From: Lautropia dentalis
Lineage (GTDB): Bacteria; Pseudomonadota; Gammaproteobacteria; Burkholderiales; Burkholderiaceae_E
Assembly (NCBI RefSeq): GCF_003892345.1
Contig: NZ_RRUE01000002.1
Location: forward strand, 567,655 to 631,654
DNA: 64,000 nucleotides
Direction: 5' to 3'
Below, piece after piece: positions 43,328 through 52,620 of this stretch. The notes under the pieces are model-generated. The model saw only the letters and a list, made by a program, of their open reading frames with translations, had not been told where the DNA came from and did not search any database. Both the position numbers and the translations under genes were made by a program. The stretch's first letter is position 1; each line of letters starts with the position of its first letter.

Positions 43328-45912
43328 GCTGCATCTCCTGCGGGTTGGGAAGAGGCGGGTTTAAGGGCGGCGCCGAGCGCGCGCACTTCCTGGGCGGTCT
43401 GTGCCTCCAGGGCCTTGCGTGCCAGCGCCTGCAGATCCGAGAGGGACTGCCGGCGCAGCAACGCCTTGATCGTGCCAAGATCGCTGGCACTCATGCTGAG
43501 TTCGTCCACGCCCAGGCCCACCAGCAGGGCTGCGCCCAGCGGGTCGCCGGCCAGGCCGCCGCAGACACCGACGTGACGCTTGTAGGGGCGGGCACCGGCC
43601 ACGGTCTGGGCGATCAGGCGCAGCACGGCGGGGTGCAGCGCATCGGCCAGGCTGGCCAGCTCGGGGTGCTGGCGGTCGATGGCCAGCGTGTACTGGGTGA
43701 GGTCGTTGGTGCCGATGGAGAAGAAGTCCACGTATTTGGCGAACTGGTCGGCCATGACGGCGGCCGACGGCACCTCGATCATGATGCCCAGCGGCACGGC
43801 CGGGGCGTCCAGTTCCTGGCGGATGGCCTCGAGTCGCTCGCGCAGCTGCTGCACTTCCTCGATGCTGCTGATCATGGGGAACATGATCGACAGCGGGCCA
43901 TGCTTGGCGGCACGATACAGGGCGCGCAGCTGGGGTACCAGCAGCTCTTCGCGGCGCAGCTGCAGGCGGGCGCCGCGCACGCCGAGGAAGGGGTTGTCTT
44001 CCTGCGGCAGGGCCAGGTGCGGCACCTGCTTGTCGCCGCCGATGTCCAGCGTGCGCACGATCAGCGGACGGCCGGCCAGCACGTCCACCATCGAGCGGTA
44101 GACATCGTACTGCTCGTCTTCGCCCGGCACGCGGTCACGTTCGAGGAACAGGAACTCGGTCCGCATCAGGCCCACGCCCTCGGCGCCCGATTCCAGCGCC
44201 CGGCGGGCCTGGTCGGCCCGGTTGGCGTTGGCGCCGATCTCCACGCGGTGGCCATCGGTGGTGGTGGCGGGCTGCAGACGGGTTTTGGTTTCTTCGGCCT
44301 GCAGCTGGGCCAGTCGTTCGATGCGCTGCTGCGTTTCGGCCAGGGCCTTGTCGGTGGGGGCCACGTACAGGCGGCCGCGGTAGCCGTCCAGAATGGCCTT
44401 GGTGCCGTTCTGCGACAGGGAGGGCTGCAGCACGCCGGGGCCGGCGGCCACCACGGCCGGCAGGCCGAGCGCCCGCGCCAGGATGGCGGTGTGGGCGGTG
44501 GGGCCGCCTTTGGCGGTGCAGAAGCCCTTGACGCGGGTGGTGTCGATCTGGGCGGTGACGGAGGGGGCGAGGTCATCGGCCAGCAGGATGGCGTCGGCGG
44601 GCCAGCCCTGCGACGGATTGCTGCCCTCGTTGCCCTTGCCCAGCAGGTGGCGCAGCACGCGCTCGCCCACGTCCTGCAGGTCGGCCGAGCGGGCCGACAG
44701 GGTGGCATCCGACAGGCCTTTCTGTTTTTCGATGCGCTGGTGCAGGCACTGTTGCCAGGCCCAGGCCGGGCCATGGCCCTGCACCACCAGCTTGGTCACG
44801 TCGCGCAGCAGGCTGGGGTCTCGCAGCAGTTCGAGGTGGGCCTTGAAGATGTTGGCCTGCTCGGCCTGACCCTGCTTCTCGGCACTGGAGATGAGGGTGG
44901 CCAGCTGCTTCTGGGCATTGGCCAGTGCCAGGTCCAGTTCGTGGGCGGCATGGGCCACGCCCTGGAAGTGGTCTTCCACGTCCAGCTCGTGCGATTCGGC
45001 CAGCACCAGCGTGCCGATCACCAGCCCGGGGGCAGCGGCAATGCCGGTGAAGGTGTTGGCGGCCTCCGGCTGCCATGTGCCCAGCTCGCGGCCCAGGCCC
45101 TGTGCCTGTGCCTGCTTGTCGGCAGCCAGCCGGGCCTGACGGGTTTCTTCGTCGCCCAGCAGCTTGATGGTGCCCAGCAGGGCGCTGATGGCGTCCTGGG
45201 CATCCTCGCCCTCGGCGGACACGCGCAGGCGGGCGTTGTTGCCGGCGCCCAGGCTCAGCAGCGAGGCCACGCTGCGGGCATCGGCTACGATGTCGCCGCA
45301 GCGCACGTGCACCTGTGATTTGAAGCGGCGGATGCTTTCGACCCACTGGCCGGCGGGCCGGGCGTGCAGGCCGTTGGGGTAGCCCAGCGTGATTTCCTTG
45401 CCGACCGGGAAGTCGGCCAGTGCCGGGGCGCTGCTGGGGGCGGCGGCCGGCGGCTCGCCGGTGAGGGCCTCGACGATCTCGGCGGCGTTGCCGGTGGTGG
45501 TGAGTTTCTGCAGGCGGGCGTCGTCACGCATCAGGCGGGTGAGGCGGCGCAGCACCTTGATGTGCTCGTCGGAGGCGGCGGCAATGCCGACCACCAGCTT
45601 GACGACCTGGTCCCTGCCTTCGGCATCCTTGCCCCAGACCACCCCGTTGGGCACCTGCACCACGCCCAGACCGGTACGTTTGACCAGGTGCTTCTCGTCG
45701 ATCATGCCGTGCGGAATGGCCACGCCCTGACCGAGGAAGGTGGTGGCCGTCTGTTCCCGCTTGAGCAGGCTGTCGGTGAAGCCATCTGCGGCAAAACCGG
45801 CCTCGATCAGCAGGCTGCCGGCCGCGCGGACGGCGTCGTCACGGGTCTGGGGCGCGGCGCCGAGCTGTACCTCGACGGGGGTGATTTCCGGGGATTGGGA
45901 TGTCGTGTTCAT
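43324..45912 (-). CDS. fruB: Fructose multiphosphoryl transfer protein (EIIA-HPr-EI)
   Basis: An 862-residue fusion that takes phosphate from PEP to FruA. EIIA-Fru is at about 1-150, with the active His in GVAIPHGMIDEKH. An HPr domain lies at about 168-255 (NGLHARPAGQWVES). EI is at 285-862, with the phosphohistidine in GGPTAHTAILARALGLPAVV and the PEP site in [16 protein letters not shown]. This three-domain order is typical of beta- and gammaproteobacteria. It makes the fructose system independent of ptsHI at 52339-54419. Confidence 0.95.
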   Translation of the reverse strand: MNTTSQSPEITPVEVQLGAAPQTRDDAVRAAGSLLIEAGFAADGFTDSLLKREQTATTFLGQGVAIPHGMIDEKHLVKRTGLGVVQVPNGVVWGKDAEGRDQVVKLVVGIAAASDEHIKVLRRLTRLMRDDARLQKLTTTGNAAEIVEALTGEPPAAAPSSAPALADFPVGKEITLGYPNGLHARPAGQWVESIRRFKSQVHVRCGDIVADARSVASLLSLGAGNNARLRVSAEGEDAQDAISALLGTIKLLGDEETRQARLAADKQAQAQGLGRELGTWQPEAANTFTGIAAAPGLVIGTLVLAESHELDVEDHFQGVAHAAHELDLALANAQKQLATLISSAEKQGQAEQANIFKAHLELLRDPSLLRDVTKLVVQGHGPAWAWQQCLHQRIEKQKGLSDATLSARSADLQDVGERVLRHLLGKGNEGSNPSQGWPADAILLADDLAPSVTAQIDTTRVKGFCTAKGGPTAHTAILARALGLPAVVAAGPGVLQPSLSQNGTKAILDGYRGRLYVAPTDKALAETQQRIERLAQLQAEETKTRLQPATTTDGHRVEIGANANRADQARRALESGAEGVGLMRTEFLFLERDRVPGEDEQYDVYRSMVDVLAGRPLIVRTLDIGGDKQVPHLALPQEDNPFLGVRGARLQLRREELLVPQLRALYRAAKHGPLSIMFPMISSIEEVQQLRERLEAIRQELDAPAVPLGIMIEVPSAAVMADQFAKYVDFFSIGTNDLTQYTLAIDRQHPELASLADALHPAVLRLIAQTVAGARPYKRHVGVCGGLAGDPLGAALLVGLGVDELSMSASDLGTIKALLRRQSLSDLQALARKALEAQTAQEVRALGAALKPASSQPAGDAA

Positions 45913-46073
45913 GAATTATCCAGCCTGAGAAGGGGTCTGCCGGCACGTACGACCCGGCAGGGAGGATGGCTTCGAGTGAAGACCGACTGGTGCCGCGGCA
46001 ATCCGCCCGCCTGCAGCCGGAGGCTGCATCATCCCGCCCGGCGGGCAGGACGGAGGGCGGGGTTGCGGCGGCC

Positions 46074-46499
46074 TCATTTGATCAGCGTGACGGGAATGTC
46101 CACCAGATGCAGGACACCGGTGGCTGCGGAACCCAGCAGCAGGCCGCTGATGCTGTTCAGGCCGCGGGTGCCCATCACGATCTGGTCGAACCCGCCCTTG
46201 CGGGCATGGCCGGCGATCACTTCGGGCGCGTTGCCGCGGTCGTAGGAGGATTGGTAGGAGATGCCGGCTGCGGTCAGCAGACGCTCGGCTTCGGCCAGCT
46301 GTTCGCGGGCCTGGTCGGCCATGAAGGCGTCGAGGTCGGTGCGGGCAAAGTACGCGCGCGCGTGGCCGGTGAGAATTTCGGGCTGCACGTTGAGCAGGTG
46401 CAGCTCATGGGTGGCACCCGCCCGGATCTGGCCGATCAGCCAGCGAACCGCGCGCAGGGAGGTTTCCGAACCGTCGATCGGAATGAGTATTCTCGCCAT
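46074..46499 (-). CDS. Universal stress protein
   Basis: A 141-residue UspA-type protein. It starts ILIPIDGSETSLRAV and carries the ATP-binding motif GTRGLNSISGLLLGSAATGV (G-2x-G-9x-G-S) near residue 110. Members bind ATP and support survival under stress. It lies upstream of fruB in the same orientation, 162 bp away; a shared transcript is possible but not shown. Confidence 0.9.
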   Translation of the reverse strand: MARILIPIDGSETSLRAVRWLIGQIRAGATHELHLLNVQPEILTGHARAYFARTDLDAFMADQAREQLAEAERLLTAAGISYQSSYDRGNAPEVIAGHARKGGFDQIVMGTRGLNSISGLLLGSAATGVLHLVDIPVTLIK

Positions 46500-46696
46500 C
46501 GGTGATCACCTCTTGTTGGGGGGAGGACGGCACATGCGGTGTCGGGCACGTGCTGACCATGACACGGATGTTAACCATCTTACTCCGCGATGTTACCTGT
46601 TTGGCGCTGGGGCGTGCGGGGTTGCCGACTGGGCATCAGGGGGGAAGACGGTGAAATCGGTAAAATGGGCCGCTTTCACCGACCGTGTGCCGACCA

Positions 46697-47581
46697 ATGA
46701 CCCGCCAGATCGCATGGCTTCTCAAGCCGCCGCCCGCTTCCGTGCAGCCGGAGGATGCAGGCGGAGGCGCCGTGCCCGGGGCGGGTGGTGCCGTGGAGGG
46801 CACACCGGACGATGTTCGGGGACCCCTCGTCCCCATGCCGCTGGCAGCGGCGCAGGCCCGCATGGTGGCCCGTCCGCGCAAGGGCCGGGCCCAGCCGCCG
46901 CATCCGTTGCCCTCGCCGGAGGCGCTGCGCAGGCTGCCGCCGTTCGAGCAGCTGCCCGACGAGGCCATCATCTGGGTCACGCCCGACAATCTGGCCGGGG
47001 TGATGGACGAGATCCGGCCGCTGCGGGTGGTGGGCTTCGATACCGAATCCCGGCCGGTGTTCGTGCGCGGCCAGAGCCAGGATGGCCCGCATCTGGTGCA
47101 GCTGGCCAGTCATGAGCGGGCATGGCTGTTTTCCATGCTGGAGCCGGCCTGTGTGGCGGCCGTGGGCGAGCTGCTGGCGCTGCCTTCGCTGCAGAAGGTG
47201 GGTTTCGGGCTGGCCGGCGATCGCAGCCAGCTGCATGCGCGCTTCGGCCGCCAGCCGGTGGGGCTGGTCGATCTGGACCAGACCTGGCGCGCGCTGGGCT
47301 ACCGGTCCTCGCTGGGCATCCGTATGGCCATGGCCGTGACCTTCGGCTGCTATTTCGAGAAATCGAAGGCCATCGGCAAGTCCGACTGGTCACGCCAGCC
47401 GCTGACGCAGGCCCAGTGCCGCTATGCCGCCCACGATGCCTGGGGAGCCTTCCGCATCTATGTGGCCCTGTGCGAGCACGGGGTGAAGATACAGGCCGAC
47501 CCGGTGCGCAGCACCGGACGGTCCGGCACGGTGGCCCGCACGGGGATGCGGCGCACGGCGGGCCAGCGCGGGGACGAGTGA
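46697..47581 (+). CDS. RNase D-like 3'-5' exonuclease
   Basis: A 294-residue DEDDy-type exonuclease-domain protein. ExoI is VGFDTESRPVFV (about 113) with Asp and Glu, ExoII is in GFGLAGDRSQL, and ExoIII is YAAHDAWGAFRIY (about 240) with Tyr and Asp. No HRDC domain is present, so it is not RNase D itself. The N-terminal 85 residues are Pro/Ala-rich. Copy A of the dispersed motif overlaps the stop codon. Confidence 0.87.
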   Translation: MTRQIAWLLKPPPASVQPEDAGGGAVPGAGGAVEGTPDDVRGPLVPMPLAAAQARMVARPRKGRAQPPHPLPSPEALRRLPPFEQLPDEAIIWVTPDNLAGVMDEIRPLRVVGFDTESRPVFVRGQSQDGPHLVQLASHERAWLFSMLEPACVAAVGELLALPSLQKVGFGLAGDRSQLHARFGRQPVGLVDLDQTWRALGYRSSLGIRMAMAVTFGCYFEKSKAIGKSDWSRQPLTQAQCRYAAHDAWGAFRIYVALCEHGVKIQADPVRSTGRSGTVARTGMRRTAGQRGDE

Positions 47582-47597
47582 GTCCACGATACGGTCC
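47571..47597 (+). repeat. Dispersed motif, copy at 3' end of the exonuclease gene
   Basis: GGGACGAGTGAGTCCACGAT continues to ACGGTCC. It overlaps the stop codon and matches the copies near 48201, 48342 and 62962. Confidence 0.45.
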
Positions 47598-47688
47598 AGT
47601 GGCATGCATCTTGCGCCTGCATCAGGTTAAACCGTACGGGCGTGCAGGCGTACAAACGGAACAGGGCGGTTTTGCCGGCCCTGCCGGC

Positions 47689-47705
47689 GGGGGTACAGCA
47701 CCCCC
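47689..47705. terminator. Small GC hairpin between convergent genes
   Basis: GGGGGT-ACAGC-ACCCCC lies between the exonuclease gene and the DUF1840 gene. It could contribute to termination; there is no T-run. Confidence 0.35.
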
Positions 47706-47763
47706 TCTGCCCGCGAGCGTCAGGGCTGTGCGTTTTCCCGCTGCTGGCCTCTGACCATGGGTT

Positions 47764-48087
47764 TCAGACGCCCCAGGTCACGTCCACGTCGGCTGCACGG
47801 GCCTCGCGCATCAGCTCGATCAGCGGATAGACCCGCTGGCGCAGGCTGACGAAGTTGGCACCCAGGGCCTCACGGCTTTCTTCATCGCTTTCTTCGGTCT
47901 GGGTTTCGGCGGGGGGCTGCTCCCGTTCGGCTGCGGTCACCAGGGCGGAAATCGCGGCCGGAATCTGTGCCACCGTGATGATGCCGGTGGGTTCGACCGG
48001 TTTGCCGATGATCTGCAGCACCTGTTCGGCGCTCTTGCCGACCATCGTGACGGTGCCGGTGGCGCGACTGCGGAATTCGTACAGCAT
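47764..48087 (-). CDS. DUF1840-family protein
   Basis: A 107-residue conserved betaproteobacterial protein of unknown function. The opening MLYEFRSRATGTVTMVGKSA and VLQIIGKPVEPTGIITVAQI are typical of the family. A variable acidic stretch lies at about 62-78, with a conserved C-terminal helix around RQRVYPLIELMREA. No signal peptide or metal motif is seen. Monocistronic and convergent to the exonuclease gene. Confidence 0.88.
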   Translation of the reverse strand: MLYEFRSRATGTVTMVGKSAEQVLQIIGKPVEPTGIITVAQIPAAISALVTAAEREQPPAETQTEESDEESREALGANFVSLRQRVYPLIELMREARAADVDVTWGV

Positions 48088-48200
48088 GGTTGGGTTCTCC
48101 GGGAGTGTTTTTCTGATGGGTTTATTTTTCCGGCAGTGTCCTGAAGCCGTTGAGGATTCTGTGGCCCTGCCGCCTTGTCCTGCACACCCAAAGGGGGGCG

Positions 48201-48227
48201 GGGACGCATGAGTTCATGACACGTTCC
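48201..48227 (+). repeat. Dispersed motif copy
   Basis: GGGACGCATGAGTTCATGAC continues to ACGTTCC. Confidence 0.45.
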
Positions 48228-48341
48228 TGGGCGCCAGGGCAGAGAGGGCTTCTGCGGCCCATTCTGACAGAGGCGCTTCGATGCCGCCCATTATGCCGGG
48301 TTTGCAGCCGGGGCGCCGGCTGGCCGTGGGCGCATCGGCGC

Positions 48342-48369
48342 GGGGCGAATGAGTCCACGACATGTTCTC
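48342..48369 (+). repeat. Dispersed motif copy
   Basis: GGGGCGAATGAGTCCACGAC continues to ATGTTCTC, 15 bp from the end of yifB. Confidence 0.5.
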
Positions 48370-48383
48370 GGGCTTTCGGGCGC

Positions 48384-50090
48384 TCAGGCAGCGGGGCTGG
48401 TTTCGGGAAAGCTCAGGTGATCGAGCGGGCGGCGCAGGGCCATGGCCTCGGCCAGGTGGGCGGGCAGCAGGTCGTCGGTGCCGTCCAGATCGGCCACCGT
48501 GCGGGCCACGCGCAGCACCCGGTGCTGGCTGCGCATCGACCAGCCGAAGCGTTCGGCGGCCTGCGCCAGCAGCTGGCGGGTTTCGGGACGGATGCCGAAG
48601 CAGGCCTCGAAGCGCCCCACCGGCAGCCGGCCATTGCAGTCCTGCTGGCGCTGCAGCTGCCGGTTGCGCGCCGCCAGGACGCGACGGGCCACGGTGGCAC
48701 TGTCTTCCGGCCGGGGCCTGGCCATGCCGGCGTGGGGCCGGGTGGTCGTGGTCTGGTCTGTCCGACCGGAACCGTCGTGCTTCCCGGCGTCCCCATGGGT
48801 CATGCCGGTTTTGCGCTCTGCCGTACTGCGTGTCCCGGTGGCCATGGCACGTGCCATCGTTGCGGCGAATGTATCGTCCGTGGCAGCGGGGGCCTCGCGG
48901 ATCATCTCGATCCCCATGTCGAAGCGTTCCAGCAACGGGCCGGACAGCTTGCCCTGATAGCGGCGGATCTGTGCCGGTGTGCAGCGGCAGGCACGGGCCG
49001 GATCGCCCAGGTTGCCGCAGGGGCAGGGATTCATCGTGGCCACCAGCAGGAAGCGCGCCGGGAAGGTCTCGCTGTACGGGCCGCGGGCCAGTGTGATGCA
49101 GCCGGTTTCCAGCGGCTCGCGCAGGGATTCGATGACGGGGCGACGGAATTCGGTCAGTTCGTCGAGCAGCAGCACGCCTTCGTGTGCCAGGCTGATCTCG
49201 CCGGGGCGCGGTGGCTGGCCACCGCCCAGCAGACCGGCTGCGCTGATGCTCGCGTGCACCGACCGCATGGGCGGCTGCTGGCTCAGGCGTGCCGGCTGCC
49301 CGCAGGCCGAGCGGATGGCCGCAATGTCCAAGGCCTGTGCCGCCGTGAGCGGCGGCAGAATGCCGGGCAGGCGTCGCGCCAGCATGCTCTTGCCGGTGCC
49401 GGGCGAACCGCACAGCAGCAGCGGGTGCAGGCCGGCGGCCGCGATTTCCAGCGCACGCCGGGCCAGCGCCTGGCCCTGTACGTCGGCCAGGTCGGGCGGG
49501 GCCTCCGGTGCCGCGGGGCTGGCGGTGCCAGGGTCGAGGTCATCCTCTTCGCGGGCGCGGGCCAGCAGGGTCTCACCCCGCAGGTGGGCGATGACGGCAG
49601 CCAGGGTGGGCGCGCCGTACAGCCGGTGCAGGCCGCTGGGCCGGGCTTCGGCCAGGTTGGCCTCGGGCAGGATGAGGGTGTGCTCCGGGGCGCTCGTGCC
49701 GATGCCGGCCGCCACGGCCAGCGCGGCACGGATCGGGCGCAGCTCACCCGACAGCGACAGCTCGCCCACCAGTTCCAGATCCTGCAGCGCTTCGGGCGGA
49801 ATCAGCCCGGCAGCGGCCGCGATGCCGATGGCGATGGGCAGGTCGAAACGGCCGGATTCCTTGGGCAGGTCGGCCGGCGCCAGATTGACGGTGATGCGCC
49901 GGTTGGGAAACTCGACCCCGCTCTGCAGGAGCGCCGCACGTACCCGCTCGCGGCTCTCGCGCACCGATACTTCCGGCAGCCCGACGATGTTGAAGGCCGG
50001 CAGGCCATTGGCCAGATGCACCTCTACCGAGACCGGGGGCGCCGTCAGACCCAGCAGCGCCCGGCTCTGCACGACCGCCAGGGCGTTCAT
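48384..50090 (-). CDS. yifB: YifB/ComM-family Mg chelatase-like AAA+ ATPase
   Basis: A 568-residue protein of the family that includes ComM, a branch-migration helicase of natural transformation. An N-terminal Lon-protease-like domain begins MNALAVVQSRALLGLTAPPV, Walker A is LLCGSPGTGKSMLARRLPGI (about 220) and Walker B is LAHEGVLLLDELTEF (about 295). A poorly conserved stretch of some 50 residues (about 405-455, with GTRSTAERKTG) extends the ATPase part. Its ATG overlaps the ubiK TAA, so the genes are translationally coupled. Confidence 0.92.
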   Translation of the reverse strand: MNALAVVQSRALLGLTAPPVSVEVHLANGLPAFNIVGLPEVSVRESRERVRAALLQSGVEFPNRRITVNLAPADLPKESGRFDLPIAIGIAAAAGLIPPEALQDLELVGELSLSGELRPIRAALAVAAGIGTSAPEHTLILPEANLAEARPSGLHRLYGAPTLAAVIAHLRGETLLARAREEDDLDPGTASPAAPEAPPDLADVQGQALARRALEIAAAGLHPLLLCGSPGTGKSMLARRLPGILPPLTAAQALDIAAIRSACGQPARLSQQPPMRSVHASISAAGLLGGGQPPRPGEISLAHEGVLLLDELTEFRRPVIESLREPLETGCITLARGPYSETFPARFLLVATMNPCPCGNLGDPARACRCTPAQIRRYQGKLSGPLLERFDMGIEMIREAPAATDDTFAATMARAMATGTRSTAERKTGMTHGDAGKHDGSGRTDQTTTTRPHAGMARPRPEDSATVARRVLAARNRQLQRQQDCNGRLPVGRFEACFGIRPETRQLLAQAAERFGWSMRSQHRVLRVARTVADLDGTDDLLPAHLAEAMALRRPLDHLSFPETSPAA

Positions 50091-50350
50091 TACGCGTTGG
50101 TCCCGTCGGCCGGCGTGGATTGGGTGCCTTCGCGGGCGGCCAGCCGGGCCTCCAGGGCATCGACCCGGGCGGCCAGCGACTGCACCAGGGCCACCTGGAT
50201 GTCGAATTCCTCGCGGCTGACCAGCTCCAGTTTGTTGAAGGTCTGGGCAGCCAGAGCCTTGACGTTGCGTTCGATGTCGGCGGCCGGGCTCGATTTGAGC
50301 AGGTCGCTGACCTTTTGCTGGAAGTCCTGGAAGAAAGCCTGTTTGTCCAT
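50090..50350 (-). CDS. ubiK: Ubiquinone biosynthesis accessory factor UbiK (BMFP)
   Basis: An 86-residue coiled-coil protein of the YqiC/BMFP family that supports the Ubi complex. It begins MDKQAFFQDFQQKVSDLLKS and has the conserved DIERNVKALAAQTFNKLELV then SREEFDIQVALVQSLAARVDAL, the C-terminal coiled coil. Length is normal. It overlaps yifB by one base. Confidence 0.93.
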   Translation of the reverse strand: MDKQAFFQDFQQKVSDLLKSSPAADIERNVKALAAQTFNKLELVSREEFDIQVALVQSLAARVDALEARLAAREGTQSTPADGTNA

Positions 50351-50406
50351 GGGGGCTCCGGGGTGTGTGGGAGATTGAAAGGAAAAGGGGCGCATGCTGG
50401 CCGTTG

Positions 50407-50451
50407 CCGGACAGCCGGACAGCCGGACAGCCGGACAGCCGGACAGCCGGC
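50407..50451. repeat. 9-bp tandem repeat, five copies
   Basis: CCGGACAGC repeats five times without mismatch about 57 bp upstream of the ubiK start. Its number could vary by slipped replication. Confidence 0.9.
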
Positions 50452-50545
50452 TGCCGAAGCCAAAGCCGGAACGGCATGCGCGCCTGCTGCACGTCATGGT
50501 ACGCAATCCTGCGCGCAACGCCAGCATGAATCCGGCACACCTGTC

Positions 50546-50569
50546 TATCTGGCCTAGGCCGGATGGCTG
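50546..50569. promoter_or_regulatory. Third copy of the GGCCTAGGCC palindrome
   Basis: TATCTGGCCTAGGCCGGATG followed by GCTG matches about 20 of 24 bases of the 8725 site. It lies between ubiK and gshB. Confidence 0.45.
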
Positions 50570-50818
50570 GTGCCGGCGCTGCATGGGTGAACGCTGCCAG
50601 GGGCCGGCGGCCAGCGCCCCGTCTGTGCATGGGGACATCCCGGTGTCGGGGCAGGGGCCGGAGAGGCACGGACTGGACCGGGAGATGTGCCGGCAGGGCG
50701 CACGGGGCATGCCAAAAGCCGCGCCACGCTCTAGAATGACCCGACGACCGCAGATGCCCCTGCGGCTGCGGGCTGACGCAGCGCGGGCTCTGCCTCAACC
50801 TTTCTCTGCGGGTGGCGC

Positions 50819-51850
50819 ATGGACATTCTTTTCATCCTCGATCCCTTCGATTCCCTCAAACCGGAAAAGGAAACCAGCATTGCCATGATGCGGGCGGCCG
50901 AAGCGGCGGGCCACCGGGTGGTGGGCTGCCTGCAGGGCGACATCAGCCTGGACCGGGGCAAGGTCGTGGCGCGCATGACCCCGCTGGTGACCACGGGCAG
51001 GGACAAACCCTGGTACCGGGCCGACGAGCCCTTCACGGCGCCCCTGTCGACGGTCGATGCCGTCATCATGCGCAAGGATCCGCCCTTCGACATGGAATAC
51101 GTCTACTCCACCTACATGCTCGAACGGGCGGTGGAGCAGGGCGCGCGTGTCTACAACAATCCGGCCGCCATCCGCGACCACAACGAAAAATTCTCCATCA
51201 CCGCGTATCCGGAGCTGACCACCGACGTGCTGGTCACGCGTGATCCGGCCCTGCTGCGCGAATTCGTGGCCCGCCATGGCGAGGCGGTGCTGAAGCTGCT
51301 CGACGGCATGGGGGGGGCCTCCATTTTCCGTGCCCGTCAGGACGACCCCAACCTCTCGGTCATTCTGGAAACCATGAACCGCTTCGGCACCCGTACCGTG
51401 ATGGCGCAGCGCTACCTGCCCGACATCGTCAAGGGCGACAAGCGCATTCTGCTCATCGACGGCCAGGTGGTGCCGCATGCGCTGGCGCGCATTCCGAAGG
51501 CCGGCGAGGCCCGGGGCAACATGGCGGCCGGTGGCAAGCCGGTGGCGCAGCCGCTGTCGGCGCGCGATCGTGAGATTGCCGAATATCTGGCACCGAAGCT
51601 GGCGGCGCAGGGGCTCTTCCTGGTGGGGCTGGACGTGATCGGCGACAGCCTCACCGAAATCAACGTCACCAGTCCGACCGGATTCATGGAAATCACCGCG
51701 CAGACGGGCTTCGACGTGCCGGCCTTCTTCATCGAACGGCTGGCGGCCCGTGTGGTGGCCGACCGTGCGGCCCAGGCCGCGGGCAAACCGCTGACCGGAC
51801 GGGCAGCCGCGGATGCCGTGTCCGCCGCTGGCCACGGCCAGCCCGGCTGA
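50819..51850 (+). CDS. gshB: Glutathione synthetase
   Basis: This 343-residue ATP-grasp ligase joins gamma-glutamylcysteine and glycine. It starts MDILFILDPFDSLKPEKETS. The ATP-grasp core includes LKLLDGMGGASIFRA (about 158) and the metal/substrate segment GDSLTEINVTSPTGFMEI near residue 280. Length is typical, with a short Ala-rich tail. It leads the close gshB - EIIA-Man - ptsH - ptsI - metX - metW series. Confidence 0.95.
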   Translation: MDILFILDPFDSLKPEKETSIAMMRAAEAAGHRVVGCLQGDISLDRGKVVARMTPLVTTGRDKPWYRADEPFTAPLSTVDAVIMRKDPPFDMEYVYSTYMLERAVEQGARVYNNPAAIRDHNEKFSITAYPELTTDVLVTRDPALLREFVARHGEAVLKLLDGMGGASIFRARQDDPNLSVILETMNRFGTRTVMAQRYLPDIVKGDKRILLIDGQVVPHALARIPKAGEARGNMAAGGKPVAQPLSARDREIAEYLAPKLAAQGLFLVGLDVIGDSLTEINVTSPTGFMEITAQTGFDVPAFFIERLAARVVADRAAQAAGKPLTGRAAADAVSAAGHGQPG

Positions 51851-51863
51851 GGCAGGTGTCCCG

Positions 51864-52301
51864 ATGATCTCCGTGCTGATCATCGCCCACCAGCCGCTGG
51901 CCACGGCCCTGCTGGGCTGTTGCCGGCACATCTACCGTGGCCTGCCGGTGCAGGCGGCGGCGCTGGACATCATTCCCGATGAAGACCCCGACCAGGCCCT
52001 GCAGGAGGCGAAGTCGCTGGCGGCGCGCATCAACGACGGCAGTGGCCAGGTGGTGCTGACCGATCTCTACGGGGCCACACCCGCGCGCATTGCCGTGCAG
52101 ATGGCGCGGCAGGGGCGGGTCAGCGTGTTCTATGGTGTCAACCTGCCCATGCTGCTGAAGGTGCTCAACTATCGCGCCCGCCTGCCGCTGTCCGAGCTGG
52201 AGGCGCTGGTGCTGCGCGATGCCGGCGAGGGTGTGGGTCTGGTCGAGTCCGACAACCCGCCCGGCCGGCTGCTGGTGCCGTCCTCGTCGGCCGCCCTGTG
52301 A
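51864..52301 (+). CDS. PTS EIIA component, mannose (EIIA-Man) family
   Basis: A 145-residue EIIA-Man domain protein. It starts MISVLIIAHQPLATALLGC, with the phosphorylatable His at residue 9, and has TDLYGATPARIAVQMA (about 71). No EIIB or EIIC of this family is nearby; in betaproteobacteria this gene always sits beside ptsH and ptsI and is thought to be regulatory. It begins 13 bp after gshB. Confidence 0.9.
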   Translation: MISVLIIAHQPLATALLGCCRHIYRGLPVQAAALDIIPDEDPDQALQEAKSLAARINDGSGQVVLTDLYGATPARIAVQMARQGRVSVFYGVNLPMLLKVLNYRARLPLSELEALVLRDAGEGVGLVESDNPPGRLLVPSSSAAL

Positions 52302-52338
52302 TGTGCCTGCGCTTTTCCGATTACCCTGTCGTTCGCCG

Positions 52339-52620
52339 ATGAAAGAAGCCGAAGTCAAGATCGTCAACCGCCTGGGGGTGCATGCCCGCCCGTCGGCTAC
52401 CCTCACGCAGACTGCCAGCAGGTTCCGCTCGGCCGTGTGGTTCACCAATGCAAAGGGCCGGCGGGTCAATGGCAAGAGTATCATGGGCGTGATGATGCTG
52501 GCTGCCGCCTGCGGCAGCACGCTGAAGATCGAGACCGAGGGCGAGGATGAGGACGCCGCGCTGGAGGCGCTCACGGCCCTGATCGCCTCCGGCTTCGGCG
52601 AAGAAATGGGGGCCGCATGA
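52339..52620 (+). CDS. ptsH: Phosphocarrier protein HPr
   Basis: This 93-residue HPr has the phosphohistidine in NRLGVHARPSATLTQTA (His15) and a regulatory-type serine in GKSIMGVMMLAAACGS, the position used by HPr kinase. It takes phosphate from EI and passes it to EIIA proteins. The ATG at 52339 starts MKEAEVKIVN. Its stop overlaps the ptsI start by 4 bp. Confidence 0.94.
   Translation: MKEAEVKIVNRLGVHARPSATLTQTASRFRSAVWFTNAKGRRVNGKSIMGVMMLAAACGSTLKIETEGEDEDAALEALTALIASGFGEEMGAA

Larger units (their letters stand above)
48088..48383. other. Intergenic region with two dispersed motif copies
   Basis: No gene seen. Two copies of the GGGGCGAATGAGTCC-like motif are at 48201-48227 and 48342-48369, about 140 bp apart, the second ending 15 bp from the yifB stop. 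Confidence 0.45.
50351..50818. other. Divergent intergenic region ubiK-gshB
   Basis: No gene supported. It holds the 9-bp tandem repeat (50407), the palindrome (50546) and, near 50730, probably the gshB promoter. Confidence 0.5.
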
